Part shown: positions 46,759-54,328 of the stretch, in pieces | How the letters are laid out: the number at the start of each line of letters is the position of its first letter | Position numbering within the stretch: position 1 is the first letter of the stretch | Source of the DNA: CmP2 sp052084925 | Lineage (GTDB): Bacteria; Actinomycetota; Actinomycetes; Actinomycetales; Micrococcaceae | Reading direction: 5' to 3' | Assembly: GCA_052084925.1 (NCBI GenBank) | Contig: JBQDEV010000007.1 | Location: 1 to 64,000, forward strand | DNA: 64,000 bases | The notes under the pieces: generated by a model | Database searches by the model: none | What the model was told of the DNA's origin: nothing | The model's input: the letters and a program-made list of their open reading frames with translations, nothing else | Made by a program: the position numbers and the translations under genes

Positions 46759-46771
46759 TATACTTAGATAC
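46759..46771 (+). promoter_or_regulatory. Leaderless-type -10 and PadR operator candidate
   Basis: TATACT (46759-46764) ends seven bases before the padR ATG, so transcription would start at or near the initiation codon. The related words CTAGATA and CTTAGATA flank it (46748-46754 and 46763-46770), forming a short direct repeat that could be the autoregulatory PadR site. Confidence 0.5.
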
Positions 46772-47125
46772 ATGTCCGAGCCTGAAACGCTGTGGCCGAC
46801 CCCCTGGATCCGGGCGGCCTGGGGTACCGCCGTACTGGCGGTCCTCGCCGAGGAAGATCTGCATGGCTATGCCATCGGCGAGCGCCTCGCGGCCCGCGGC
46901 CTCGGACGCCCCAAGGGCGGATCGCTCTATCCCCTGCTCGCCTCACTCGAGGAGTCCGGGGCGGTGGAGACCGCTTGGACCCAGAGCGAGCGCGGACCCG
47001 GCCGCCGCATGTACCGACTCACCGATGTCGGACGCGAGCGCCTCGCCCACGAGCTGTCCGCGTGGGGCCAGCTCGTCGCCGCACTCGGCTCCGCGCCGGG
47101 GTTCACGACGAAGGAGGATTCCTGA
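46772..47125 (+). CDS. PadR family transcriptional regulator
   Basis: A 117-residue winged-helix repressor. AAWGTAVLAVLAEEDLHGYAIGERL is the PadR N-terminus, KGGSLYPLLASLEESGAVE the recognition region and RRMYRLTDVGRERLAHEL the wing and dimer helix. The message is probably leaderless. The stop overlaps the next gene's ATG by one base (TGATG), the usual linkage between PadR and its membrane partner. Confidence 0.93.
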   Translation: MSEPETLWPTPWIRAAWGTAVLAVLAEEDLHGYAIGERLAARGLGRPKGGSLYPLLASLEESGAVETAWTQSERGPGRRMYRLTDVGRERLAHELSAWGQLVAALGSAPGFTTKEDS

Positions 47126-48165
47126 TGGCGAAGGAAACACGCCGCATCCCCGCGGCCATCGGACGCATCGAGGCCGCCCGCCACGAACCGGCCGACGGAC
47201 GCTGGGCCTGGCAAGCGGTAAGCACGATGGTGATCGAGGATGTCGCCGAAGAGCGCATCGTCGCCGCTCTCGAGGAGACGGCCGACCGCCTTGCCGAGAG
47301 CCAGGAGTCCCCAGAGGAGCTCTTCGGCTCACCCCGCCGCTGGGATCGTGAGCAGCGAGCGCGCTGGCGCGAAGAGGGTCTCGTCATTACCGCACCGCAG
47401 CCGCTGACCCCGCGGGACTTCGGCATCGAGTCGCTGGTGATCGCCAGCATCTTCAGCGGACTCTTCTTCCTCTACCTGGTGCTCTCCGCGTCCTGGGGAG
47501 ACACGATGACACTGTCTCACCTCCTGGCGCCCGTGTCGCTGGCGGTGGCCTGCCGGGCCATGGAGGCTGCCTTCACCCGCACCCGGAGGACACGCTCGCA
47601 TGCGCTGGGGGTTGTCGGCGCCGTCGTCGCCATTGCCCTGGGCACAGCAGTCACCGTCGGAGTGTTTGCGCTCGGCAACCAGGTGGCCCTGGACGGCAAC
47701 GTCCTGCTCGGCATGCTCGGCTGCGTCGTCGGCTACGCGGTGCTGGCCTGGAGTCTCGCCCAGCTCTGGCCCGCGCGACCGACACCGCCCTACCCCGCCG
47801 CGCCCGTCGGCGAGCAGGAGTGGCTCGACGCTCTCGGTGCGGCCCTGCGGGCGCGCGGTGATGTGACGGATGCCCGTGCCCGCGAGATTGTCACCGAGGC
47901 CCAGTCTCACGCCCGAGAGTCCCAGCAGCCACTGGCCGCGGAGTTCGGCGACCCCGCCGCCTATGCCGATCAATTCAGCGCCAACCCACAGGTCAAGCGC
48001 CGCCGCAAGGCCTGGCTCTATACCGGCCTGGTTGGACTCATCGGCGCCTACAACGTCATCGCACTCGTCGAAGGTTCAGCGAGCTGGTGGGGTGCGGCCT
48101 GGTTGGCCCTGGCCCTGCTGCTGGCGGTCATCGAGTGGCGCGGGGTCATGCGTGGCACCCGCTGA
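47125..48165 (+). CDS. PadR-associated membrane protein with HAAS-like domains
   Basis: A 346-residue protein. An N-terminal helical domain (VSTMVIEDVAEERIVAALEE) is followed by four membrane helices around residues 105-210. A second helical domain then shows the HAAS pattern (EQEWLDALGAALRARGDVTD, then AEFGDPAAYADQF), followed by two final helices. HAAS domains accompany PadR regulators and are thought to link membrane state to repression. It has a good AAGGAGG site and is translationally coupled to padR. Confidence 0.85.
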   Translation: MAKETRRIPAAIGRIEAARHEPADGRWAWQAVSTMVIEDVAEERIVAALEETADRLAESQESPEELFGSPRRWDREQRARWREEGLVITAPQPLTPRDFGIESLVIASIFSGLFFLYLVLSASWGDTMTLSHLLAPVSLAVACRAMEAAFTRTRRTRSHALGVVGAVVAIALGTAVTVGVFALGNQVALDGNVLLGMLGCVVGYAVLAWSLAQLWPARPTPPYPAAPVGEQEWLDALGAALRARGDVTDARAREIVTEAQSHARESQQPLAAEFGDPAAYADQFSANPQVKRRRKAWLYTGLVGLIGAYNVIALVEGSASWWGAAWLALALLLAVIEWRGVMRGTR

Positions 48166-48649
48166 ATCGCTGTTCGTCCCCGTGGCCGGCACCTTCTACA
48201 AGGCCGTCGATCCCACCTACGCCGCATCGGTGCTGGAAGGTTCCCACGCCCCGGGCCGTTACTCGTCGGCGAAGGAGCCGACGCTCTACCTCAGCTCCTC
48301 GATCGAAGGAGTTGAGGCCGCGATGATCAAACACTCATCACGGAACCCGCAGGGCCTGGAACTACTGACCTTCACCGTGGACGCTTTCGCCGTCGCTGAC
48401 CTGCGCGACACCGAGACGATGGCGCACCTGGGCGTCGACCCTCAGGACGCTCTGGGCGATTGGCAGGCTCATCTCGCCGCAGGACAAACGCCGCCGTCCT
48501 GGCTGGTGCGACGCCGTCTCGAAGAGCTCGGGGCGCAGGGACTGATCGATCCGTCCCGAAGGCGCCCTGGATTGTGGCATCTCACCCTGTTCACCTGGAA
48601 TCGTGCAAGTGCCCAGTCGGTGACCATCTGGCCGCAAGAGCCGCACTGA
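48152..48649 (+). CDS. RES domain protein (NAD-targeting toxin fold)
   Basis: A 165-residue RES-domain protein. The characteristic order is visible: Gly-Arg-Tyr in HAPGRYSSAKEPTLYLSSS, with the conserved Arg and second Tyr, and Glu in IEGVEAAMIKHS, matching the putative NAD-binding residues of MbcT/ParT-type toxins. The GTG at 48152 overlaps the HAAS gene by 14 bases. RES toxins normally follow an Xre/DUF2384 antitoxin gene; none is present here. It may be an orphan or domesticated enzyme coupled to the PadR operon. Confidence 0.8.
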   Translation: MAPAESLFVPVAGTFYKAVDPTYAASVLEGSHAPGRYSSAKEPTLYLSSSIEGVEAAMIKHSSRNPQGLELLTFTVDAFAVADLRDTETMAHLGVDPQDALGDWQAHLAAGQTPPSWLVRRRLEELGAQGLIDPSRRRPGLWHLTLFTWNRASAQSVTIWPQEPH

Positions 48650-48726
48650 ACTCGAGTAGCCGTACAGGAGTGTCTCCAAGGAGGACGCCTCGTCAGAGTT
48701 CGGTGACGTGTGGCATACTCCGACCC

Positions 48727-49638
48727 ATGGTTTCGCCCGTCGCAGCTACCGCGTCCATCGCTCGGCTCGCCGCCGAGCATCACCTCGACATCGTTCCCGA
48801 GACCGTCAGCATCAACGAGCTCGGCCTCGACTTTCAGGTGGCGTTCGCCGAGGCGTCCGATGGTCAGCACTGGGTGCTGCGCATCCCCCGACGCGCGGAC
48901 GTGATGCCCCGGGCCGACGTCGAGGGCCGGGTATTGCGGCGTATCGCACCCCATCTATCCGTTGCCGTCCCGGAGTGGCGCATTCACACCAGCACGCTCA
49001 TTGCCTACCCGCTGCTGCCCGGCGAGCCCGGCCTGACCCTCCAACCCGACGGCACCCCCAAGTGGCACTTCGACGAGCACTCCCCCGTGTTCAGCCACAG
49101 CCTCGGCACCCTACTGGCACAACTGCATTCGATCCCTGCTGAAACAGTCGAGGGCACCGGCATCACTGCGCTGACCCCCAGCCAGCACCGTGAGTCCATT
49201 CGAGAGAATATCTCCGAGGTCGCCGCGGAGTTCTCCCTCTCCCCGAGTCTCTACGAACGGTGGTTGAGCTGGCTCGGGGATGACAGTTACTGGCCGGACT
49301 ACTCTGTTCTCACCCACGGCGAGGTCTATCCGGCCCATCTGCTGATGTCCGGTGAGGAGATTGTCGGTGTACTCGACTGGACCACGGCCTCCATCGGAGA
49401 TCCCGCACAAGACTTCGCTTTCCACCGTGCCAGCGTCTCCGACGCCGCATTCGGCGAGACCGTGAATCGCTATGTGGCGGCTGGCGGTCGGGTGGGGCCG
49501 CAGTTCGCTGAGCATTGCACCGAACTCTTCAGCCTCGCACCCGTTACCTACGCTCTCTTTGCACTCACCACCGGCGATCCGGAGCACCGCGCAGCCGCCG
49601 CGGCCCAGCTCAACCCCGAAGAAGGCGCCCGCCCGTGA
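48727..49638 (+). CDS. Macrolide 2'-phosphotransferase-like kinase (Mph type)
   Basis: A 303-residue protein of the aminoglycoside/macrolide phosphotransferase fold. The nucleotide-binding HWVLRIPRRADV segment lies near residue 45. The catalytic loop is LTHGEVYPAHLL near 194, where the usual catalytic Asp of HGD is Glu. The metal-binding loop GVLDWTTASIGDPAQDFAFH, characteristic of Mph enzymes, follows. The ATG at 48727 is preceded by CATACT at seven bases (leaderless). It probably inactivates macrolides, or is an ancestral kinase. Monocistronic. Confidence 0.85.
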   Translation: MVSPVAATASIARLAAEHHLDIVPETVSINELGLDFQVAFAEASDGQHWVLRIPRRADVMPRADVEGRVLRRIAPHLSVAVPEWRIHTSTLIAYPLLPGEPGLTLQPDGTPKWHFDEHSPVFSHSLGTLLAQLHSIPAETVEGTGITALTPSQHRESIRENISEVAAEFSLSPSLYERWLSWLGDDSYWPDYSVLTHGEVYPAHLLMSGEEIVGVLDWTTASIGDPAQDFAFHRASVSDAAFGETVNRYVAAGGRVGPQFAEHCTELFSLAPVTYALFALTTGDPEHRAAAAAQLNPEEGARP

Positions 49639-49650
49639 CGCCAGGCTGAG

Positions 49651-50037
49651 TCACGGGTTTCGCGCCGGGGCCGATGAGGCCGCATCGGTAGCTCGCTCAA
49701 TGAAGGCAGACAAAGCGTCGCGATGAGTGCGCAGCACGTGGATGCGCGCCGTCATGCGGTCGCGCTGTTCGATGAGCTGACCTAAGAGTTCAGGGTCGGC
49801 AGCCTCGGCCATCTGCTTGTCGGGGTCGTCGAGGCACGGAATCATCTCGATGATCAGGCGCGTGGGCACCCCGCTGGAGAGCAGCTCGCGGATGGTCTGG
49901 ACCCGATGTGCCATCTCCTTGGCATAGTCCCGATACCCGTTGGCCAGCCGCGATGGACGAATCAGGTCCATGTCCTCGTAATAGCGCAGCGACTTGGCCG
50001 ACACCCCTGTCAGCTCGGCGAACGCTCCGATCTTCAT
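49651..50037 (-). CDS. MerR family transcriptional regulator
   Basis: A 128-residue MerR protein: MKIGAFAELTGVSAKSLRYYE, then ANGYRDYAKEMAHRVQTIR and a long dimer helix ending RTHRDALSAFIERATD. One internal Cys (IPCLDDPDKQM) lies near the position used by metal sensors, but the CueR C-terminal metal loop is not present. It is divergent from the arginase-family gene, with an intervening palindrome of MerR type. Confidence 0.9.
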   Translation of the reverse strand: MKIGAFAELTGVSAKSLRYYEDMDLIRPSRLANGYRDYAKEMAHRVQTIRELLSSGVPTRLIIEMIPCLDDPDKQMAEAADPELLGQLIEQRDRMTARIHVLRTHRDALSAFIERATDAASSAPARNP

Positions 50038-50058
50038 GGCTCTCCACCTCCGGCCCGC

Positions 50059-50083
50059 TTGACCTTCCCACGGAGGGGAAGGT
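50059..50083 (+). promoter_or_regulatory. MerR-type operator between merR and arginase-family genes
   Basis: ACCTTCCC (50062-50069), a six-base spacer, then GGGAAGGT (50076-50083) form a perfect 8-bp inverted repeat. TTGACC (50059-50064) overlaps its left arm as the -35 on the plus strand, the classic CueR/MerR layout. The arginase-family ATG follows 15 bases after the palindrome, so its mRNA is probably leaderless. Confidence 0.78.
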
Positions 50084-50097
50084 TGGAACATCGTCTC

Positions 50098-51033
50098 ATG
50101 AGTGATTCTGAAATTTCGACCTCGTTCACCGGCCACCTGCGACTGATCTGGCCCCAATGGCAGGGGGCCTCAGCGGACAACGCCGCCGAACTCGTCCCCG
50201 AAGTGAATCCGGTGCGCGCCCACCGCGGCTACGCTGTGGGTGCTCGCGTGCTGGACGCGGTGCTGCCCGAACATTCCGGTCCGTCCGCCGTCGTCGATGT
50301 ACCCGACGACGAGCAAGGCTCGACCGCCGGAATCGAGTCCCGGAACGCCGTCATCCACGGACTCCGCTCGGCCCTTCGGATCTTGGAGGAGCACGCCCCC
50401 GAACGGGTCCTCACCTTAGGCGGCGAGTGTTCCGTGAGTGTGGCCCCGTTCGCCGCGTTGCAAGAACGGTACGGTGATGATCTGGCGATCATCTGGATCG
50501 ACGCCCACCCCGACAGCGACACGGCCGACACCGGGTACGACGGCTACCATGCCATGGCGGTCTCGACCCTGCTGGGGCACGGGGACCCCGAGATCACCGA
50601 ACTGCTCCCGGCGACCGTACCGCCTGCGCGCCTGGCCTACGCCGGACTTCACGACGGCGAGGCCGACGCACTCGCCCACCTCGAGGAATGGCAACTCACT
50701 GCCTTCGGACCGAACGAGCTTCGTACCTCCACCCGGCCGCTGCTCGACTGGCTCACCGCCGCGGGGGCGTCCAAGGTCGCCATCCATATCGACGTCGACG
50801 TGGTTGACAGCAATGAAGCCGTGCTCGGGCTCGGCGCCGTTCCCGGCGGACTGTCCCGCAAACAGGTCCACCGCATCGTCGCGGATGTGGCCGGTGAAGC
50901 AGACGTCGTCGGCCTCACCCTGGCCGAGTTCATCCCGCGCTCGGTGTTGCAGCTGCAGGAGTTGGTCGATGGCCTGCCGCTGATCGGCAGCGATAGCCTG
51001 GGGGCTTCGCCCAACAAAGGACATCTCGCTTGA
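50098..51033 (+). CDS. Arginase/ureohydrolase family protein
   Basis: A 311-residue protein of the arginase-agmatinase superfamily. Metal-binding motifs are IIWIDAHPDSDT near residue 140 and HIDVDVVDS near 240, with YHAMAVSTLLGHGD after the first. The expected GGDH motif is TLGGECSVS, so the usual His ligand is Cys. It is predicted to hydrolyse a guanidino compound or related C-N bond. It is driven from the MerR-type promoter, and its stop overlaps the start of the next gene (TTGA). Confidence 0.87.
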   Translation: MSDSEISTSFTGHLRLIWPQWQGASADNAAELVPEVNPVRAHRGYAVGARVLDAVLPEHSGPSAVVDVPDDEQGSTAGIESRNAVIHGLRSALRILEEHAPERVLTLGGECSVSVAPFAALQERYGDDLAIIWIDAHPDSDTADTGYDGYHAMAVSTLLGHGDPEITELLPATVPPARLAYAGLHDGEADALAHLEEWQLTAFGPNELRTSTRPLLDWLTAAGASKVAIHIDVDVVDSNEAVLGLGAVPGGLSRKQVHRIVADVAGEADVVGLTLAEFIPRSVLQLQELVDGLPLIGSDSLGASPNKGHLA

Positions 51034-51797
51034 CTCACACCTCGACACCCCGGCTCTTCGATACGCACCTGCACATCATCGATCCCCGCTTCCCGCTGGT
51101 GGAGAACAACGGGTTCATGCCGGAGCCCTTCACCGTCGATGATTATCGACGCCGCGTCCACGGCCTGAACATTCACGGCGGCGCCGTGGTCTCCGGATCG
51201 TTCCAGGCGTTCGACCAGGGATACCTCCTCGACGCACTGCAGCATCTCGGCCCCACCTATGTCGGTGTCACGCAGATCCCCACCGAGACCGGCGACCAGG
51301 AGATTCTTGACCTTCACGACGCCGGGGTCCGTGCGGTGCGGTTCAACATCGCTCGCGGCGGATCCGCGTCCCTCGATGACCTGGAAGGACTCGCGCGCCG
51401 CGTGCACGATCTCGCCGGCTGGCACGCCGAACTCTATATCGATGCCCGCACCATCGACGCGGATCTCTCGGCCCGCATCGCCGCGCTGCCCGCGGCCAGC
51501 ATCGACCACCTGGGCATGCACGACGACGGCCTCCCGGCCCTGTTGCGCCTCGTCGAGCAGGGGGTGAAGGTCAAAGCCACCGGATTCGGCCGCGTCGACC
51601 TCGACCCGGCTGACACGATCCGCGCCATCGTCGAGGTGGATCCGACGGCGCTGATGGTCGGCACCGACCTGCCCTCCACCCGCGCCCGGCGCCCCTTCCA
51701 CGACGAGGACCTGCAGGTGATCGTCCAGAGCCTCACCGCCGAGCAGGTCGACGCAGTGTTCTGGGGCAACGCCGCTCGCTTCTACCTGGGCACCTGA
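51030..51797 (+). CDS. Amidohydrolase family metal-dependent hydrolase
   Basis: A 255-residue TIM-barrel hydrolase of the amidohydrolase 2 type. The metal site starts RLFDTHLHIIDPRFPLVENN, followed by VRAVRFNIARG, the strand-end His in SIDHLGMHDDG and the catalytic Asp in LMVGTDLPSTRARRP. It starts at a TTG overlapping the arginase-family stop by four bases, so the two are coupled and may act in one catabolic route. Convergent with the CDF gene (16-base overlap). Confidence 0.88.
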   Translation: MTHTSTPRLFDTHLHIIDPRFPLVENNGFMPEPFTVDDYRRRVHGLNIHGGAVVSGSFQAFDQGYLLDALQHLGPTYVGVTQIPTETGDQEILDLHDAGVRAVRFNIARGGSASLDDLEGLARRVHDLAGWHAELYIDARTIDADLSARIAALPAASIDHLGMHDDGLPALLRLVEQGVKVKATGFGRVDLDPADTIRAIVEVDPTALMVGTDLPSTRARRPFHDEDLQVIVQSLTAEQVDAVFWGNAARFYLGT

Positions 51798-52423
51798 CAT
51801 GCACAGCACGACCGCCCTCGGAGCGCTTCCATTCCTTCGCGCACCGCAACGACGGCGATCACCAGAGCCGCCACGGAATCGGCCCACGCCCACCCCAGCA
51901 GACTGTTGAGCAGCAACCCGACGAGCAGCGCGGCGGAGAGGTAGGTGCAGATCAGTGTCTGTTTCGAATCGGCCACCGCGGATGCTGAGCCCAGTTCCCG
52001 ACCGGTACGTCGCTCGAACCAGCTAAGGAAGGGCATCACCGCCAGACTCAGGGCGGCCATCACGATGCCGACCGTTGAGTGCTCGGGTTCACGCCATCCG
52101 GCGAGCGCGATCACGGCGTCGAAACTCACGTAGGCCGCCAGCGCGAAGAAGGACACCGCGATGATCAGCAGCGCGGTACGTTCGCGCCGCGCGGGATCCG
52201 GGGAGGCAAACTGCCACGCGATGGCCGCGGCAGACATCACCTCCACAGTGGAATCCAGCCCGAAGCCGATCAGTGCCGCAGACGAGGCCTCCACGCCGGC
52301 GATGAGCGCGATCACTGCCTCGATGACGTTCCAAGTGATCGTGATCGCCACGATCAGGCGGATGCGCCGTCGCAGAAGGAGGCGACGCTCCACACTCGGA
52401 GCCGCTGCGACGGTGGCGGTCAC
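51782..52423 (-). CDS. Cation diffusion facilitator-type metal exporter (short)
   Basis: A 213-residue membrane protein with five or six helices. ITWNVIEAVIALIAGVEASS and GFGLDSTVEVMSAAAIAW contain the CDF helix-2 region, and ADSKQTLICTYLSAALLVGL with WADSVAALVIAVVAV the helix-5 site. It lacks the usual cytoplasmic domain and ends with a Cys-rich tail (GRSCCACQ). The GTG at 52423 overlaps the cmtR stop by four bases (GTGA). It probably exports Zn, Cd or Pb under CmtR control. Confidence 0.87.
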   Translation of the reverse strand: MTATVAAAPSVERRLLLRRRIRLIVAITITWNVIEAVIALIAGVEASSAALIGFGLDSTVEVMSAAAIAWQFASPDPARRERTALLIIAVSFFALAAYVSFDAVIALAGWREPEHSTVGIVMAALSLAVMPFLSWFERRTGRELGSASAVADSKQTLICTYLSAALLVGLLLNSLLGWAWADSVAALVIAVVAVREGMEALRGRSCCACQVPR

Positions 52424-52779
52424 GATTCCACCGGGGAGTCGCAGCATCCCGGCACCGAGCAGCGGGCGTCGAGACACACGGCGTCCTCGTCCACGGCCAA
52501 GGTGACGTCGACGAGAGCGTTCAGAGCCGCGGAGAGGTGCGGATCGGCGATCTCATAGCGCGTCTTCCGCCCCTCGGGTTCGGCGACGACGATCCCGCAG
52601 TCACGCAGGCAGCTCAGATGATTGGACACATTCGAGCGGGTGAGGTTGAGCTCCTGCGAAAGCACAGCCGGATAGCTCGCTGCCTCGAGCAGGGCGAGAA
52701 GAATGCGAGACCTGGTCGGATCGGCCATGGCACGTCCTAGGCGATTCATGACATCCAAGCGCGAAGTAATAGTCAGCAT
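52420..52779 (-). CDS. CmtR-like ArsR/SmtB family metal sensor
   Basis: A 119-residue repressor. RLGRAMADPTRSRILLALLE is the winged-helix start. The recognition helix and metal site LTRSNVSNHLSCLRDCGIVV match the Cd/Pb sensor CmtR, with paired Cys four residues apart. A further Cys at VDEDAVCLDARCSVPGCC extends the C-terminus beyond the single CmtR Cys. The ATG at 52779 has TATGGT six bases upstream (leaderless). It heads an operon with the metal exporter. Confidence 0.92.
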   Translation of the reverse strand: MLTITSRLDVMNRLGRAMADPTRSRILLALLEAASYPAVLSQELNLTRSNVSNHLSCLRDCGIVVAEPEGRKTRYEIADPHLSAALNALVDVTLAVDEDAVCLDARCSVPGCCDSPVES

Positions 52780-52787
52780 GTACTGAC
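52772..52787 (-). promoter_or_regulatory. Palindrome over the cmtR start codon
   Basis: GTCAG-N6-CTGAC spans the cmtR ATG, and on the minus strand GGTCAG is repeated just upstream (52785-52790 and 52800-52805 areas). It is a candidate ArsR-family operator overlapping the -10 TATGGT. Confidence 0.5.
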
Positions 52788-52875
52788 CATACAGTGCTCG
52801 CTGACCAAATAGCGACCGCGTCGGACGCAGAAATTACTACTTGCACTTTTTGCAATTAGTTGCCATGCTGGACAC

Positions 52876-53316
52876 ATGACGCACGACGGCGCTTCACACA
52901 CCACGGGAAAAACCACGCTCAGCACCGAGGACGCACGAGAGCTGCTCAACTCCGTACCCCATCGACCGCGGCGGCACTTCAGCACCCTCGACCACCTCAG
53001 CACTGCGGCCATGATCGTGTGCTCCCTCACCTCCGGACTGCTCGCCCTGAGCGGCCACCCGTGGCTTGCCATCATTCCGGCCGCCTTCGCACTGATCGCG
53101 TCCAACCTCTGGCTGTCGCGCCGCCTCGGCCGCCCGAACGAACCGCGCCTGCAGGCGAATATCGCCGTCGTCGTCTTCACGGTCTGGATGATCATCCCTC
53201 TTTGGCGCGGCATCACCCGGGGCGACACGGCACCCTTCCCTGAGTCGCTCATCCTTGCCGGACTCGCCCCGGCAGCGTGGCTAGTGTTCTATCTCGTCCT
53301 GCTGATACGGCGCTGA
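52876..53316 (+). CDS. Small membrane protein of unknown function
   Basis: A 146-residue protein with four predicted helices: HLSTAAMIVCSLTSGLLALSG, WLAIIPAAFALIASNLWLS, ANIAVVVFTVWMIIPLWRG and a C-terminal ILAGLAPAAWLVFYLVLLI. The upstream region is AT-rich with TTGCACTTTTTGCAATT. It is followed after 15 bases by a small winged-helix regulator, with which it is probably cotranscribed. Such pairs occur in many actinobacteria; the job of the membrane protein is unknown. Confidence 0.8.
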   Translation: MTHDGASHTTGKTTLSTEDARELLNSVPHRPRRHFSTLDHLSTAAMIVCSLTSGLLALSGHPWLAIIPAAFALIASNLWLSRRLGRPNEPRLQANIAVVVFTVWMIIPLWRGITRGDTAPFPESLILAGLAPAAWLVFYLVLLIRR

Positions 53317-53331
53317 AGATTCGAGAAATCT

Positions 53332-53619
53332 ATGGCCCATCAAGATCTCGATGCACACCTCATTGCGCCCAAGCGCTTCGTCACACTCGCCCATCTCAAT
53401 CAGGTGGAGCAAGCGGATTATCCAGCTCTGCAGGAGTCCACCGAACTCTCGACCTCGGAGCTGTCGAAAATCGTCCGCGACCTCGAAGAACGCGGGCTGG
53501 TGGCCGTCACCAAAGAACGACGCACCCGTTACGGAACCACCCTCGTGCGACTGACGCCGGAAGGACGAAAGACTTTCGCCACCTTGCTCAGCACCATCAA
53601 CCGAATCGCCGGTCAGTAG
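53332..53619 (+). CDS. Small winged-helix transcriptional regulator (MarR-like)
   Basis: A 95-residue protein that is almost entirely one winged-helix domain: RFVTLAHLNQVEQADYPALQ, recognition helix STSELSKIVRDLEERGLVAV, then the wing KERRTRYGTTLVRLTPEGRK. This matches the winged-helix DNA-binding family of compact regulators with no separate ligand domain. It probably regulates the preceding membrane protein gene. Confidence 0.87.
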   Translation: MAHQDLDAHLIAPKRFVTLAHLNQVEQADYPALQESTELSTSELSKIVRDLEERGLVAVTKERRTRYGTTLVRLTPEGRKTFATLLSTINRIAGQ

Positions 53620-53668
53620 ACCATGATCCGAACGGAAGTCTCGACGTGGCGCTGCCCCTAGGCGGGCA

Positions 53669-53959
53669 TCAAAGATGTCGACTGAAATCCATTCGCTGAT
53701 GCAGCACGCGAATCACATCGACAAATTCATCACGAGGAATGTAGAAAATGACATGCCTGCTGACGGAATAGCTTCGATATCCTTGGCGAGCCTCATCACG
53801 ACAACGCCCCGCGTTGGCATCTTGCGCAATATGCTCCATCGCCACTCGAATTTCGCTCATGTATCGCTCAGCCTGAAGAACACCCCAACGAACCTCGGTG
53901 AAATCCCATATTGACGAGAGGTCCCCTTGCGCAGCCGGCCTCAGCCTCAATCCACTCAC
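53669..53959 (-). CDS. parE: ParE family toxin
   Basis: A 96-residue RelE/ParE-superfamily toxin. The opening LRLRPAAQGDLSSIWDFTEVRW and the C-terminal RSYSVSRHVIFYIPRDEFVDVIRVLHQRMD are characteristic of ParE (gyrase-poisoning) toxins. It starts four bases inside the antitoxin stop (ATGA), the normal order for a parDE operon. Confidence 0.93.
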   Translation of the reverse strand: MSGLRLRPAAQGDLSSIWDFTEVRWGVLQAERYMSEIRVAMEHIAQDANAGRCRDEARQGYRSYSVSRHVIFYIPRDEFVDVIRVLHQRMDFSRHL

Positions 53960-54189
53960 GAGGTCTTGCTGGCGATAAACGCATCAAAGTCGAACTCTTC
54001 CGACTCGCCACTCTCCTCCCCAGTCAGTAGCGAGGAACGCAAGGCAGACATCTGGAGTTCGCGCTCTTCCAGCAGTCGAAGGCCAGCTCGAATAACTTCA
54101 CTCGCCGACCGATAGCGTCCGCCTTTAACTTGCTCTGCAAGAAATTCGGCGAAGTGATCATCCAAACTAATCGATGTGTTCGTAGCCAT
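53956..54189 (-). CDS. parD: ParD family antitoxin
   Basis: A 77-residue antitoxin. The ribbon-helix-helix DNA-binding region is TNTSISLDDHFAEFLAEQV plus GRYRSASEVIRAGLRLLEE, and the acidic, disordered C-terminus (ESGESEEFDFDAF) is the toxin-neutralising part. The ATG at 54189 has TAAAAT six bases upstream. It autoregulates, probably through the palindrome just upstream. Confidence 0.93.
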   Translation of the reverse strand: MATNTSISLDDHFAEFLAEQVKGGRYRSASEVIRAGLRLLEERELQMSALRSSLLTGEESGESEEFDFDAFIASKTS

Positions 54190-54199
54190 GACACAATTT

Positions 54200-54214
54200 T
54201 ACCAATAATTGGTA
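54200..54214 (-). promoter_or_regulatory. parD operator palindrome
   Basis: TACCAAT-A-ATTGGTA is a perfect 7+1+7 palindrome just upstream of the parD -10 (TAAAAT, which ends six bases before the ATG). The placement fits autorepression by the ParD-ParE complex. Confidence 0.75.
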
Positions 54215-54308
54215 CTCCCGGCGATCCTCCCTTTATGCCATACACAACGATGCGCGGCCCATTGCGTCTCCACCTCTTGCCTCCATGCAAGGGCTAGCCT
54301 ATTGTCTT

Positions 54309-54328
54309 ATTCCATGGATGCATGGAAT
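54309..54328 (+). promoter_or_regulatory. ArsR-type operator over the start of the ArsR-rhodanese gene
   Basis: ATTCCATG-GATG-CATGGAAT, a perfect 8-bp inverted repeat with a four-base spacer. The initiation ATG (54314) is inside the left arm. TATTGT lies just upstream as a possible -10, so repressor binding would cover both promoter and start codon. Confidence 0.78.
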
